Origin: Acidimicrobiaceae bacterium
GTDB taxonomy: Bacteria > Actinomycetota > Acidimicrobiia > Acidimicrobiales > RAAP-2
Direction of reading: 5' to 3'
Length of the DNA: 64,000 bases
NCBI GenBank assembly: GCA_003132205.1
Contig: PKWY01000060.1
Span: 5,611 to 69,610, forward strand
Positions within the stretch are counted from its first letter, which is position 1. Each line of letters begins with the position of its first letter. The notes beneath the pieces were generated by a model. The model saw only the letters and a program-made list of their open reading frames with translations. It did not search any database and had not been told where the DNA came from. Made by a program: the position numbers and the translations under genes. This document shows positions 55,681 through 63,944 of this stretch, in pieces.

Positions 55681-56988
55681 ATGCCCCCACCTAGTTCAAA
55701 GGCTGGTGACAACGTGGTCACGCGTCCGAACGAGGCTCCGAGCGGCGATTTCAACCCGTGGCTGCGAGTGACCTCTTTAATTGAAAACGCCGGAAAGATC
55801 CTCGGCCTCAACGAGGGGACGATCAAGCGCATCGTCACCCCCGAGCGAGTGCTCGAAGTCGCGGTGCCGGTGCGATTGGACTCCGGCCAGGTTGAGATGT
55901 ACACCGGTTGGCGGATCCAGCACGACACATCACGCGGCCCCGGCAAGGGCGGCATCAGGTTCCACCAGAGCGTGAACGCCGACGAGATCGCCGCCCTGAG
56001 CGCGGACATGTCGATCAAGTGTGCCGTCGTCAACATCCCGTACGGCGGAGCGAAGGGTGGCGTAAAGGTCGACCCCTCGACGTTGTCGCGCGGCGAGCTC
56101 GAGCGACTCACGCGACGCTACGCATTCTCGATCGCGCCAATGATCGGACCCGACCGCGACATACCCGCCCCCGACATCAACACCGACACCCAGGTGATGA
56201 GTTGGATCATGGACACGGTCTCGATGCTTCGCGGGCAAAACACGCCCGGCGTCGTGACCGGCAAGCCTCTCGCCATCGGCGGCACGCTCGGCCACGCCGG
56301 TGCGACATCGCTCGGCGTCACCATCTGCACCGCCGCGCTGCTCCAGCGCCTCGGCCGTCCGTCGAACGAGCAACGCGTGGTCGTCCAGGGCTACGGCAAG
56401 GTCGGCGCGCCGCTCGTGAAGCTCTTGAGCGACCGCGGCATGAAAGTGGTCGGCATCGCCGACGTGAAGGGCGCCATCCACGTGCCCGAGGGCATCAACC
56501 ACCTGGCTCTCGCCAAGCACTTCGCCGAAGCCGGCACAGTCGTTGGCTACCCCGGAAGCGACATCGTCCCCGCTGACCTCTTGTTCACCATCCCTTGCGA
56601 CATCGCCATTCCCGCCGCGTTGGGCGGCGTCATCACCGAGAAGGTCGCGACTGAAATGGCCGCGTCGATCATGGTCGAAGCGGCCAACGGTCCGACGACC
56701 GGCGAAGGGGCCGCCGTGCTCGCCAGCCGCAATATTCCCGTCATCCCGGACGTCCTCGCGAACGCGGGCGGCGTCGTGGCGTCGTATTTCGAATGGGCCC
56801 AGGACATGCAGGGATTCATGTGGGAGACCGAACTCTTCCAGCAGCGTCTCGAGAAGTTCATGCACGAAGCCTTCAACCACATCTGGAGCAGGCACAAGGA
56901 GTTGGACCTTACGCTGCGCGACACGGCGATCGTCGCCGGAGTCGAGAGGATCGCGGAAGCCACCGAGCTGCGCGGACTGTTCCCCTGA
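55681..56988 (+). CDS. gdhA: Glutamate dehydrogenase (Glu/Leu/Phe/Val family)
   Basis: 435 aa. Interconverts glutamate and 2-oxoglutarate with ammonia. Substrate-site GWRIQHDTSRGPGKGGIRFH, catalytic lysine in NIPYGGAKGGVKVDP, DIPAPDINTD, cofactor motif VVVQGYGKVGAPLVKLL. I choose the ATG at 55681, with GGGAG 4 bases upstream; the ATG at 55669 in the same frame is possible, and TACGCT (55658-55663) supplies a -10 for either. Divergent from the LLM gene. Confidence 0.95.
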   Translation: MPPPSSKAGDNVVTRPNEAPSGDFNPWLRVTSLIENAGKILGLNEGTIKRIVTPERVLEVAVPVRLDSGQVEMYTGWRIQHDTSRGPGKGGIRFHQSVNADEIAALSADMSIKCAVVNIPYGGAKGGVKVDPSTLSRGELERLTRRYAFSIAPMIGPDRDIPAPDINTDTQVMSWIMDTVSMLRGQNTPGVVTGKPLAIGGTLGHAGATSLGVTICTAALLQRLGRPSNEQRVVVQGYGKVGAPLVKLLSDRGMKVVGIADVKGAIHVPEGINHLALAKHFAEAGTVVGYPGSDIVPADLLFTIPCDIAIPAALGGVITEKVATEMAASIMVEAANGPTTGEGAAVLASRNIPVIPDVLANAGGVVASYFEWAQDMQGFMWETELFQQRLEKFMHEAFNHIWSRHKELDLTLRDTAIVAGVERIAEATELRGLFP

Positions 56989-57004
56989 TTATTCCAGACT
57001 GAAA

Positions 57005-57047
57005 CCGACGGGCCATCACACCTTGCAACACCGTGAAGGCCCGTCGG
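57005..57047 (+). terminator. Hairpin after gdhA
   Basis: 10-bp stem CCGACGGGCC/GGCCCGTCGG with a 23-base loop, 16 bases past the stop; no T run. Confidence 0.5.
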
Positions 57048-57440
57048 TCAAACGGGCCGGCCGGCGACGGCCGTGACGACCGCGATGTCCGTTGATCGTC
57101 GTGGGGTCGACGCTCAACGGACTGTTCTTCCGGGTCGTGAAGTTCGCTTACTTGCCGACCTCGATGGAGCCCAGCTCGTCGTCGCGCTTGATCAGATACG
57201 TCGAGCCCATCGTCATCGTGTTCAACGCCTACAAGGGGCGGCCTCGATAAAGCCCGGCACGATGACGCTGTTGGCGTAGCGATCGTTCGTCGTGAACATC
57301 TGATCGCGCAGCGCCTCGACCGCCTCGCCGTAGGTGCCCACGTGAAGGATCCGCTCGTCGAGCACCGCGACCACCTCGGCACTCGGGCAGTTGCTGTCCA
57401 AAGTGACAATCTCACGAGCCCAGTAGGCGGTGATGGGCAC
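57048..57440 (-). pseudogene. Decayed YtcJ-type amidohydrolase gene with internal deletion
   Basis: Minus strand. The first part reads like an amidohydrolase N-terminus: EIVTLDSNCPSAEVVAVLDE, HVGTYGEAVEAL, then NSVIVPGFIEA, where homologues continue with the metal-binding HxH. Here it breaks into PCRR and a stop near 57234. In another frame the family C-terminus follows at once: MTMGSTYLIKRDDELGSIEV, GK, then an in-frame TAA, NSPLSVDPTTI, and after a further shift DIAVVTAVAGRPV and TGA (57048-57050). About 450 residues of barrel are missing. A GTG at 57440 with AAGGGG upstream is the likely old start. It faces an intact TetR gene. Confidence 0.8.
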
Positions 57441-57513
57441 GAAATTCCCCTTTTTAATTCTGATGCCAAATGTAGCCATTTCCAATGACCGGTCCCGGGG
57501 GTCGCGGTCAGGG

Positions 57514-57519
57514 AATACT
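57514..57519 (+). promoter_or_regulatory. -10 box for leaderless tetR-type gene
   Basis: AATACT, 6 bases, ATG at 57526. An imperfectly spaced inverted repeat TGACCG/CGGTCA (57486-57510) upstream could be the operator. Confidence 0.4.
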
Positions 57520-57525
57520 AGTGAG

Positions 57526-58155
57526 ATGACCAACGTCTCCTCAGAGCGGCGCGGTGAACTCAAGAGGCCGTCACAGGCGCGCTCGATCGCAACCTTCACG
57601 AGCATTCTGGATGCTGCGACCGACATAATCGTCGAGCGCGGGGTGCAGGGTCTCAACACCAACGTCGTCGCCGAGCGCGCCGGGGTCAATATCGGAACCG
57701 TGTACCACTACTTCCCCGACAAGACGGCGATTCTGGTCGAGCTCTTTCGAATCGACCAGGCGCGGCGCACGGCCCATCTCATAGAGAAGCTTCGCGAGGT
57801 CTCGGATACACCGGACTTGGACGCGTGGGCGCAGGACGTGTTCAATCTCGCCATCGAACTGAGGACTGAGCACCCCGCGACCGCGCATCTGCGCCGGGCT
57901 TTTCGAGCGGTACCAGAGCTCGTGGAACTGGACCGCAAGGAGACCGAGGAGTACCTCGGGTTCTTCGCGAGGCAGTTGAAGATCCGGTTCCCGAGCATCT
58001 CGGCGAATCGAGCCCGGGCGGCCGCGCTGATCCTCATCGAGATGACCGCCATGATCCTTGACATCAGCGAAGAGTCTGAACGAAACTCCGAGGAGTTCCT
58101 CTCCGAGGGCTTCACCGCCCTCAAGAGCTACATCCGTACCCTCGAGCTCTCATAA
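57526..58155 (+). CDS. TetR-family transcriptional regulator
   Basis: 209 aa. N-terminal HTH: RSIATFTSILDAATDIIVERGVQGLNTNVVAERAGVNIGTVYHYFPDKTAILVELF is the TetR signature. The C-terminal ligand domain (LRTEHPATAHLRRAFRAVPEL...) is complete. The frame extends upstream across the promoter; the ATG at 57526 fits the leaderless pattern. Its divergent neighbour is the decayed amidohydrolase, so it has lost its likely target or now serves other genes. Confidence 0.92.
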   Translation: MTNVSSERRGELKRPSQARSIATFTSILDAATDIIVERGVQGLNTNVVAERAGVNIGTVYHYFPDKTAILVELFRIDQARRTAHLIEKLREVSDTPDLDAWAQDVFNLAIELRTEHPATAHLRRAFRAVPELVELDRKETEEYLGFFARQLKIRFPSISANRARAAALILIEMTAMILDISEESERNSEEFLSEGFTALKSYIRTLELS

Positions 58156-58383
58156 AGCAATGGCCACGATGACGACCATGACGAGCAAGGTCACCCAGCC
58201 GTGGTTGAACAGCCAGAGCAACAGTTGCACTGCCCCACCAATGGCAACCGGCACGCCCCGCTTTCCCAGTCTGAACGATCCACCGGGCGTCCAGCCCCGG
58301 GCGTAGGCGATCAGCGTGGCGAGGCGATCATCGTCGTTGGTCTCCAGATGACTGGTAGCCGCACTCCCCGCTGCCAGCACCAC
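58150..58383 (-). CDS. Possible small membrane protein
   Basis: 77 codons, GTG start. The N-terminal half is hydrophilic (ETNDDDRLATLIAYARGW), the rest carries two close hydrophobic stretches (VPVAIGGAVQLLLWLF and VTLLVMVVIVAIAL). No ribosome site; convergent to and overlapping the TetR stop by six bases. Composition favours a real membrane protein but the start is uncertain. Confidence 0.45.
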   Translation of the reverse strand: MVLAAGSAATSHLETNDDDRLATLIAYARGWTPGGSFRLGKRGVPVAIGGAVQLLLWLFNHGWVTLLVMVVIVAIAL

Positions 58384-58510
58384 TATGGACCGGCAATGCG
58401 TCCGAATAATGAAGAGCGCCCGATACCGCCTGGATGTGGCCCAAAGCGTTCATAAGGTTCATCTCCCTCTTCTTTGGCGACAACCACAAGAGTTGTGCGA
58501 ACCTGAGTGC

Positions 58511-58645
58511 GTGAGCACTCCACAGCCAACGCGGTCAGAACTCGAAGAGCTGATCGCCGCCCTGCGCGAGGAGGTGGCGCGGCTCAAAGAAGAGATCCGC
58601 CGCCTCCGCCGCGATAACCACGAGGTCCCGCCCCACTATCTGTAG
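58511..58645 (+). CDS. 44-residue coiled-coil microprotein
   Basis: GTG start. The sequence is almost wholly a heptad helix (ELEELIAALREEVARLKEEI then RRLRRDN), followed by HEVPPHYL. Basic and acidic residues alternate around a leucine stripe, so it should dimerise or bind a helical partner. No ribosome site is obvious; the same frame is open further upstream without recognisable content. No function known. Confidence 0.5.
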   Translation: MSTPQPTRSELEELIAALREEVARLKEEIRRLRRDNHEVPPHYL

Positions 58646-58725
58646 GAGGCCTTCGCCCGCGGCGAACTGGTGGAAAACTTGGCTATTACGATGGACGGTG
58701 TTCGCAACGTTGAGGTGAGAAACCG
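58646..58725 (+). promoter_or_regulatory. Leader of the ygiD-type gene
   Basis: 80 bases with TTGGCT (58679-58684) as a possible -35 and GAGGTGAG ahead of the ATG at 58726 as ribosome site. Nothing else seen. Confidence 0.3.
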
Positions 58726-59508
58726 ATGCCACAGTTAATGCCGGCCGCCTTCTTTGGCCACGGAAACCCGATGAATGCCCTCGAGCACAATCGCTACACC
58801 GACGCCTGGAACGCCTTTGGCGCGTCGATGCCCAAGCCCAAGGCCGTGCTCGTGGTGTCGGCCCACTGGTACGTGAACATCACCGCCGTCACCGCCATGC
58901 GCATGCCACGGACCATCCACGACTTCTACGGCTTCCCGCAGCAGCTCTTCGACGTGGAGTACCCCGCGCCGGGAGACCCGGAGACTGCGCAGCGGATCGT
59001 CGACGTCGTGAGGCCGACGTACGTCGGCCTCGACGAGGACAGTTGGGGCCTCGACCACGGGACGTGGTCTGTGCTGGTGCACATGTTCCCGAAGGCCGAC
59101 GTTCCGGTCCTGCAGCTCTCGATCAACGCGGAGCTCCCTTTCGACTACCACTTCAACCTCGGCACCCAGCTGCACGCCCTTCGCGAAGAGGGCGTGCTGA
59201 TCATCGGCAGCGGCAACGTCGTGCACAACCTTCGCCTCATTGACTGGAACCAGCCGGGTGAGGGCACCGACTGGGCCCACCGGTTCGACGACGACGTTCG
59301 ATCGATCATGACGAGCGATGCGTCCCAGCTCGGCGTGGCGGGCGCGCACGCGGACTACCGACTCGCGGTACCCACGCCGGACCATTTCTTGCCCCTCGCC
59401 TATATCGCGGGCCTCTCGGCGCAAGCCGACGCGCCGACGCGAACGCTCCTCGACGGCTACGAGATGGGATCACTCTCCATGACCTCCTACGAGGTTCCCG
59501 CGGCCTGA
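58726..59508 (+). CDS. ygiD: Extradiol ring-cleavage dioxygenase, YgiD/DODA type
   Basis: 260 aa class III LigB-fold enzyme. Metal ligands fit AAFFGHGNPMNAL (His), LVVSAHWYVN (His), and IIGSGNVVHNLR (His); LDHGTWSVLVHMFPKADVPVLQLSI is the family core. E. coli YgiD opens L-DOPA; plant DODA makes betalamic acid; the natural substrate here is unknown. A good ribosome site precedes the ATG. Confidence 0.93.
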   Translation: MPQLMPAAFFGHGNPMNALEHNRYTDAWNAFGASMPKPKAVLVVSAHWYVNITAVTAMRMPRTIHDFYGFPQQLFDVEYPAPGDPETAQRIVDVVRPTYVGLDEDSWGLDHGTWSVLVHMFPKADVPVLQLSINAELPFDYHFNLGTQLHALREEGVLIIGSGNVVHNLRLIDWNQPGEGTDWAHRFDDDVRSIMTSDASQLGVAGAHADYRLAVPTPDHFLPLAYIAGLSAQADAPTRTLLDGYEMGSLSMTSYEVPAA

Positions 59509-59509
59509 G

Positions 59510-59752
59510 TTACTTTCGCGCCGCCCGCTGAGCCCGGTGAACCGATACGCCCAGGGCAACGATCGCCAGGAGCGGCAGCGCCGCCACGGCAATCGCGTTC
59601 AGTTGCCACACGATCCGAAGCACCGTCACCGCTGCGATGATGACGAGGGCAGCCACGAAGAGCTCCGGCGTGTCTCCCACGAGAAAGTCCCACCAGAACA
59701 TCGCGAAGCCCTTCAGCAGTCGAAGGGCGAACGGCGGCTGGTTCTTCTCCAT
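59510..59752 (-). CDS. Small membrane protein paired with COG4280-like protein
   Basis: 80 aa with a short charged start (MEKNQPPFALRLLKGFAMF) and two hydrophobic stretches (FVAALVIIAAVTVLRIVW; AIAVAALPLLAIVALGVSV), ending RAQRAARK. Its ATG overlaps the stop of the upstream membrane protein by one base (TGATG), so both are made together and may form one complex. Function unknown. A longer upstream extension is rejected. Confidence 0.75.
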   Translation of the reverse strand: MEKNQPPFALRLLKGFAMFWWDFLVGDTPELFVAALVIIAAVTVLRIVWQLNAIAVAALPLLAIVALGVSVHRAQRAARK

Positions 59753-60513
59753 CACGCGACATTCGCCGGGTCGCCGACGCCTTCGCGGCGCAGCATCAGG
59801 ACCAGCGTCCAGGTGGCGAGCGCGTACAACGCGACAAACACCAGCAGCGTGGCGTCGGCCCCGGGCCATGAAACCTTCAGCCCCTCACCGGTCCAGAAGG
59901 TTCCGTAGCTCACGAGCAGGACTCCGACGCCCATCTTCATCGCGTTCTCGGGAACCTTCGAGAGCTGCTTGGCCACAATCGCGCCGACAACACCAACGAT
60001 CACCACAGCGCTCGCCGCGGACACCGAGGCGAGACCGAGGCGATGGTCCGACGTGCCCAGCGTGATGACCAGGATCACCACCTCGAGCCCCTCCAGGAAG
60101 ACGCCCTTGTACGCCACGACGAAGGAGATGCGATCGCGCTTGGGGCCCGTCGCGAGCTCGGAGAGCTCCTCGACCGTCTCATGGTAGATCGCGTCCTCAT
60201 CGTGCATGGCCTTCAAGCCGCTCGAGCGCAGGATGGCCTTTCGAAGCCACTGCATCCCGAAGATCATGAGAATCGCGCCGATGACGAGGTGCAGGGCATC
60301 GGTCGGCACGCGCACCAACGCCGGCCCGAAGCCCGCGACCAGGACGACGAGTGTCACCAAGGCCGCGCCCACGCCCTCGAGCGCAGAGCGCCATCCCCTC
60401 GTATGCCCGACCGCCAAGACAATGGTGAGCGCCTCGACCATCTCGACTGCCGAAGCCAGGAAGACCGCGACGACGAGCACGAGCGCTCCCGATGAGACTG
60501 TGGTGGCGATCAC
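59752..60513 (-). CDS. COG4280-like polytopic membrane protein (FTR1-resembling)
   Basis: About 253 aa with seven to eight helices. FLASAVEMVEALTIVLAVGHTRGW and VVAYKGVFLEGLEVVILVITLG carry paired membrane Glu residues, resembling the RExxE helices of FTR1 iron permeases and the COG4280 group; a metal-ion role is plausible but unproven. A cytoplasmic loop (HDEDAIYHETVEELSELATG) is acidic. I start at the GTG at 60511-60513; a TTG at 60525 with GAGGAG upstream is the alternative. Confidence 0.75.
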   Translation of the reverse strand: MIATTVSSGALVLVVAVFLASAVEMVEALTIVLAVGHTRGWRSALEGVGAALVTLVVLVAGFGPALVRVPTDALHLVIGAILMIFGMQWLRKAILRSSGLKAMHDEDAIYHETVEELSELATGPKRDRISFVVAYKGVFLEGLEVVILVITLGTSDHRLGLASVSAASAVVIVGVVGAIVAKQLSKVPENAMKMGVGVLLVSYGTFWTGEGLKVSWPGADATLLVFVALYALATWTLVLMLRREGVGDPANVA

Positions 60514-60533
60514 GTTCCCTCGCAACTCCTCAC

Positions 60534-60563
60534 GATGACCCGAACCCGGTGGTCCGGGTCATC
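60534..60563 (-). terminator. Hairpin after the his operon
   Basis: 9-bp stem GATGACCCG/CGGGTCATC with 12-base loop between the hisIE stop and the COG4280-like gene on the same strand; no T run. Confidence 0.5.
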
Positions 60564-60596
60564 CCTCAACCTGCACTCTAAGGGTTGGGAAGTGGC

Positions 60597-61142
60597 TCAA
60601 CGATCTCGACGGCGCAGCTCGTCCTCCACCGCGGCCGGGTCGAGACCGCGACTGCGCAGCAGCAGCAGCGTGTGGAACCACAGGTCCGCCGCTTCGCTGA
60701 CGACCCGCTCGTCGTCCTCGCTCAAGGCCGCCACCACCACCTCCACCGCTTCTTCACCAACTTTTCGTGAGATGAGTGGCGTGCCCTCGCGCAGCATCGT
60801 CGCGACGTAAGACTTCTCGTCGCCCTGCTCCTGTCGCTGGAGGATCCGGCGCCAGAGCCACGGGGTGAAGCACGAGGTCGCGCCGTCGTGGCACGTTGGC
60901 CCGTCGGCGTTGGCGCGAACGAGGACCGCGTCCTCGTCGCAGTCGAGGATCACCTCGACGACGCGCAGCGTGTTGCCCGAGCTTTCGCCCTTTCGCCAGA
61001 GCTTCTGGCGCGACCGCGAGAAGAAGTGCACGAAACCAGTGGAGCGGGTGAGGCTGAGCGCCTCCTCATCCATCCAGCCGAGCATGAGGACGCGTCCGGT
61101 CGCGTCGTCTTGGACAATGGCGGCACGGAGTTCCTCGCTCAT
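60597..61142 (-). CDS. hisIE: Bifunctional PR-AMP cyclohydrolase / PR-ATP pyrophosphatase
   Basis: 181 aa. HisI part (about 1-95): VLMLGWMDEEALSLTRSTGFVHFFSRSRQKLWRKGESSGN and the zinc motif DCDEDAVLV...PTCHDGATSCF. HisE part (about 96-181): SYVATMLREGTPLISRKVGEEAVEVVVAAL...EAADLWFHTLLLL. Catalyses steps 2 and 3 of histidine synthesis. Many actinobacteria keep hisI and hisE apart, so the fusion is notable. Start overlaps hisF (ATGA). Confidence 0.95.
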   Translation of the reverse strand: MSEELRAAIVQDDATGRVLMLGWMDEEALSLTRSTGFVHFFSRSRQKLWRKGESSGNTLRVVEVILDCDEDAVLVRANADGPTCHDGATSCFTPWLWRRILQRQEQGDEKSYVATMLREGTPLISRKVGEEAVEVVVAALSEDDERVVSEAADLWFHTLLLLRSRGLDPAAVEDELRRRDR

Positions 61143-61891
61143 GCTCGCTCCTTTATTGGTCGTAGTTCTATCCCCAAGCTTTCGATCTCACGGCGAAGTC
61201 CGGGCAGTCCCGTCGGATTCTCGTGAACAATCGATGCGATCAGCGCGGCGTCCGTGACCCGCAGGGCCTCGGCGATGTGGTGGGCCGAACCCGCGCCCCC
61301 CGATGCGATCACCGGGATGGAGACCGCGTTTCGAACCGCCGTCGTCAGCTCCAGATCGAAGCCCGTGCGTTTGCCGTCCTGGCGAATGGAGGTCAGCAGG
61401 ATCTCTCCCGCTCCCCGCTCGCACGCTTCGACGGCCCAAACCAGCGTCGGAGTGGTCGTCGCCACCCGTCCGCCGTGCGTGTGGACCACCCCTTCGCCGG
61501 CGTCGATCGCCACGACCACCGCTTGGCTGCCGTACCGATCGGCGATGGCGGTGATGAGCCAAGGATTGGCGAGCGCGGCGGAGTTGAGCGAAACCCGGTC
61601 CGCGCCCGACTCGATGATTCGCGTGGCGTCGGCGACACTGCGGACCCCGCCGCCGACGGTGAAGGGGATCTCGAGGACGTCGGCGACCTGGGCGACGACG
61701 GAGGTCATGGTCTCGGTGTCGCCGGGGGTCGCGTTGATATCGAGGAACACCAGCTCGTCAGCGCCGCCATCGCTGTAGAACGTCGCGAGCTCGACCGGGT
61801 CGCCGACGTCGCGCAGCCCCACGAAGCTCACGCCCTTCACCACTCGTCCGTTCGCCACGTCGAGACAGGGGATCAAACGAGGGAAAGGCAT
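61139..61891 (-). CDS. hisF: Imidazole glycerol phosphate synthase, cyclase subunit
   Basis: 250 aa TIM barrel; uses ammonia from HisH to form IGP and AICAR. LIPCLDVANGRVVKGVSF with catalytic Asp, DINATPGDTETMTSVVAQVAD, VGGGVRSVADATRIIESGADRVSLNSAA, and ASGGAGSAHHIAEAL are all typical. It overlaps hisH by 19 bases. Confidence 0.97.
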   Translation of the reverse strand: MPFPRLIPCLDVANGRVVKGVSFVGLRDVGDPVELATFYSDGGADELVFLDINATPGDTETMTSVVAQVADVLEIPFTVGGGVRSVADATRIIESGADRVSLNSAALANPWLITAIADRYGSQAVVVAIDAGEGVVHTHGGRVATTTPTLVWAVEACERGAGEILLTSIRQDGKRTGFDLELTTAVRNAVSIPVIASGGAGSAHHIAEALRVTDAALIASIVHENPTGLPGLRREIESLGIELRPIKERA

Positions 61892-62427
61892 TTTTCCAAG
61901 AAATCAAGCCCGGCGTCGCCGCTCTTTTCCGGGTGGAACTGAACACCGAGGAACGAGCCGCGCTGCACGGCGACGGTGATGCCCTCCGAGGTGGCGATTG
62001 CGTCGGGCGACTGGGCGGCGAACGAGTGGGCGAAGTAATAGGCGTCGCCCCACGGCTCGACCATGGCCCATCCCAGTCGCGGGACCCTTCCCGACGCGAG
62101 ACGCACCACTTCACCGCTCAAGAGCCCTAGACCTTCCACTCCCCCGTCCTCTTCGCTCGCCTCCAACGCCAGCTGCATTCCGAGGCAGATTCCGAGAGTC
62201 GGGCCGTCGGCGTCGAAGCGGTCGCGAAGCGCGGCTGCGGCACTGGTCTCGTTGAGGTGGGCCATGGCGCTCCTCGCGGAGCCAACGCCCGGGAGCACGA
62301 CGTAAGACGCACGGGCGATCTTGGCGGGATCGGCGCTGACTTCACTGGTCCTGCCCAGGTGCGTCAGCGCCGCCCGCACCGAACGGGTGTTGCCCGCGCC
62401 GTAGTCGACGACGATCACGTCGGTCAT
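61873..62427 (-). CDS. hisH: Imidazole glycerol phosphate synthase, glutaminase subunit
   Basis: 184 aa class I amidotransferase. Catalytic Cys in LGICLGMQLALE, His-Glu in GVQFHPEKSG; opening VIVVDYGAGNTRSVRAALTHLG. It is slightly short for the family (about 200) with the end at the HisF overlap. Partner of HisF, to which it channels ammonia. Confidence 0.96.
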   Translation of the reverse strand: MTDVIVVDYGAGNTRSVRAALTHLGRTSEVSADPAKIARASYVVLPGVGSARSAMAHLNETSAAAALRDRFDADGPTLGICLGMQLALEASEEDGGVEGLGLLSGEVVRLASGRVPRLGWAMVEPWGDAYYFAHSFAAQSPDAIATSEGITVAVQRGSFLGVQFHPEKSGDAGLDFLEKCLSLV

Positions 62428-63944
62428 AGTGAACCCTTGGTGGAACGCACGAGCGAACCATCACGGGTCATCGCCTGGGCGAGGGCGCGACCGACCGCTT
62501 TGAAAGAAGCCTCGGCGACGTGGTGGGCGTTCTTACCCGTGGCGGTCACGTGCAGCGTGATCCGCGCCGTCTGGGCGAGTGATTCGAACGCGTGGGCGGC
62601 CATGCCTGGATCGGGCGAGATCGAGATATTCGCCGTGGCGCGACCCGACAGGTCCACCACCGCGTGCGCAAGCGCCTCGTCCATGGGAACTCGCGCCTCG
62701 CCGTAGCGCGTGAGGCCGCGGCGGTCGCCGAGCGCCATGTCGAGCGCCTCGCCGAAGGTGCGCATCATGTCCTCGACGGTGTGGTGGTCCCCGGTCTCGA
62801 GGTCTCCGACACCTTCGAGTCGAAGGTCCATGCCTCCGTGAAAGGCCAACTGGGTGAGCATGTGGTCGTAGAAGCCCTCGCCGGTGTGGACGTAGACGCG
62901 CCCCTCGCCGGGAACCCGCAGTCGAACGGTGAGAAGGGTTTCGGCGGTGGCGCGACGGTGGCGCAGCGACGGCGCCGGCATGGCTTCGCCCTTCAGCTCG
63001 GCACGCAGAGCGTCGAGCAACACGTCGTCGTCCAACTCGTCTCGGACGCTGATGCGCAGACCGCCCGAAAACGCCCGCACGATCACTCCGTAGGGCATCA
63101 ACCGGTCGACGATGTCCTGGGGGTTGTCCATCGGAATGTAGAGGAAGTTCGTGTACGAGCGAAGCGGCACCAGCCCCAGCGCGCTGAGCTCGGACGACAG
63201 GCGCTCGCGCTCGGCGATCTGGCCCGAGACGTCGACCGGCGTGGCGATCGCGGCGAGCGCGAGTGACGCCGAAAGCGACGACACTGAGAGCGGGGCCTGG
63301 CGCGACGTGATGACCGCCGTCAGCTCGGGCGTGGTGATGGCGTAGCCGACGCGCGCCCCGGCCAGGCCGTAGGCCTTGGAGAACGTGCGCAGCACGATCG
63401 CCCCGTCGACCACCCGGTCGAGCGCGTCGACGCCCGCGTACTGGGCGTAGGCCTCATCGATGATGAGCTGTCCCGGCACGTCGGGAATATCGGGCAATTC
63501 GCCGGTGGGGTTGTTCGGCCGGCACACGAACACGAGGTCCGCCTTCTCAGGATCGTCGATGACGGTCGCCCCAGCCATCAGGGCCGCGTAGCGGTACATC
63601 GAATACGACGTCGTCGGCACCGTCGCGACCGTGCCGCCCTCGGCGAAGATGCGAGCGAGCAGCACGATGAACTCGTCGCTGCCGGCCCCGAGTGAGATCT
63701 GGTCGAGTCCGACGCCGTGGTGGGCGGCGATGGCTCGGCGAAGGGGCTCGTAGCGACCGCGATCGTATTCGTTGATGTCCGCGAGCGCTCTCGCGAGTGC
63801 GGCTGGCCGGGCGCTCGCGGGCGGCGTCGGCGGGACGTTGCCGTCGAATCGGATGATGGAACGAGGATCGATTCCGACCTGCGCGGCGATGGCTTCGTTC
63901 GAGGGCGGCCACTGGTAGGCGTCGAGGGCGACTGGCTTGTTCAT
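62424..63944 (-). CDS. Histidinol-phosphate aminotransferase fused to IGP dehydratase (HisC-HisB)
   Basis: 506 aa in one uninterrupted frame. Residues 1-320 are HisC: GAGSDEF, CRPNNPTGE, IIDEAYAQY and the PLP lysine K190 in RTFSKAYGLAGARVGY; it is shorter than stand-alone HisC (about 350). Residues 325-506 are HisB dehydratase: GEGFYDHMLTQLAFHGGMDL, GDLETGDHHTVEDMMRTFGEAL, VPMDEALAHAVVDLSGR and GKNAHHVAEASFKAVGRAL, with all metal histidines. The two steps (6 and 7) act on sequential substrates. A possible internal start (M322 after AAGGGCGA) might also yield free HisB. Overlaps hisD and hisH by four bases each. Confidence 0.93.
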   Translation of the reverse strand: MNKPVALDAYQWPPSNEAIAAQVGIDPRSIIRFDGNVPPTPPASARPAALARALADINEYDRGRYEPLRRAIAAHHGVGLDQISLGAGSDEFIVLLARIFAEGGTVATVPTTSYSMYRYAALMAGATVIDDPEKADLVFVCRPNNPTGELPDIPDVPGQLIIDEAYAQYAGVDALDRVVDGAIVLRTFSKAYGLAGARVGYAITTPELTAVITSRQAPLSVSSLSASLALAAIATPVDVSGQIAERERLSSELSALGLVPLRSYTNFLYIPMDNPQDIVDRLMPYGVIVRAFSGGLRISVRDELDDDVLLDALRAELKGEAMPAPSLRHRRATAETLLTVRLRVPGEGRVYVHTGEGFYDHMLTQLAFHGGMDLRLEGVGDLETGDHHTVEDMMRTFGEALDMALGDRRGLTRYGEARVPMDEALAHAVVDLSGRATANISISPDPGMAAHAFESLAQTARITLHVTATGKNAHHVAEASFKAVGRALAQAMTRDGSLVRSTKGSL

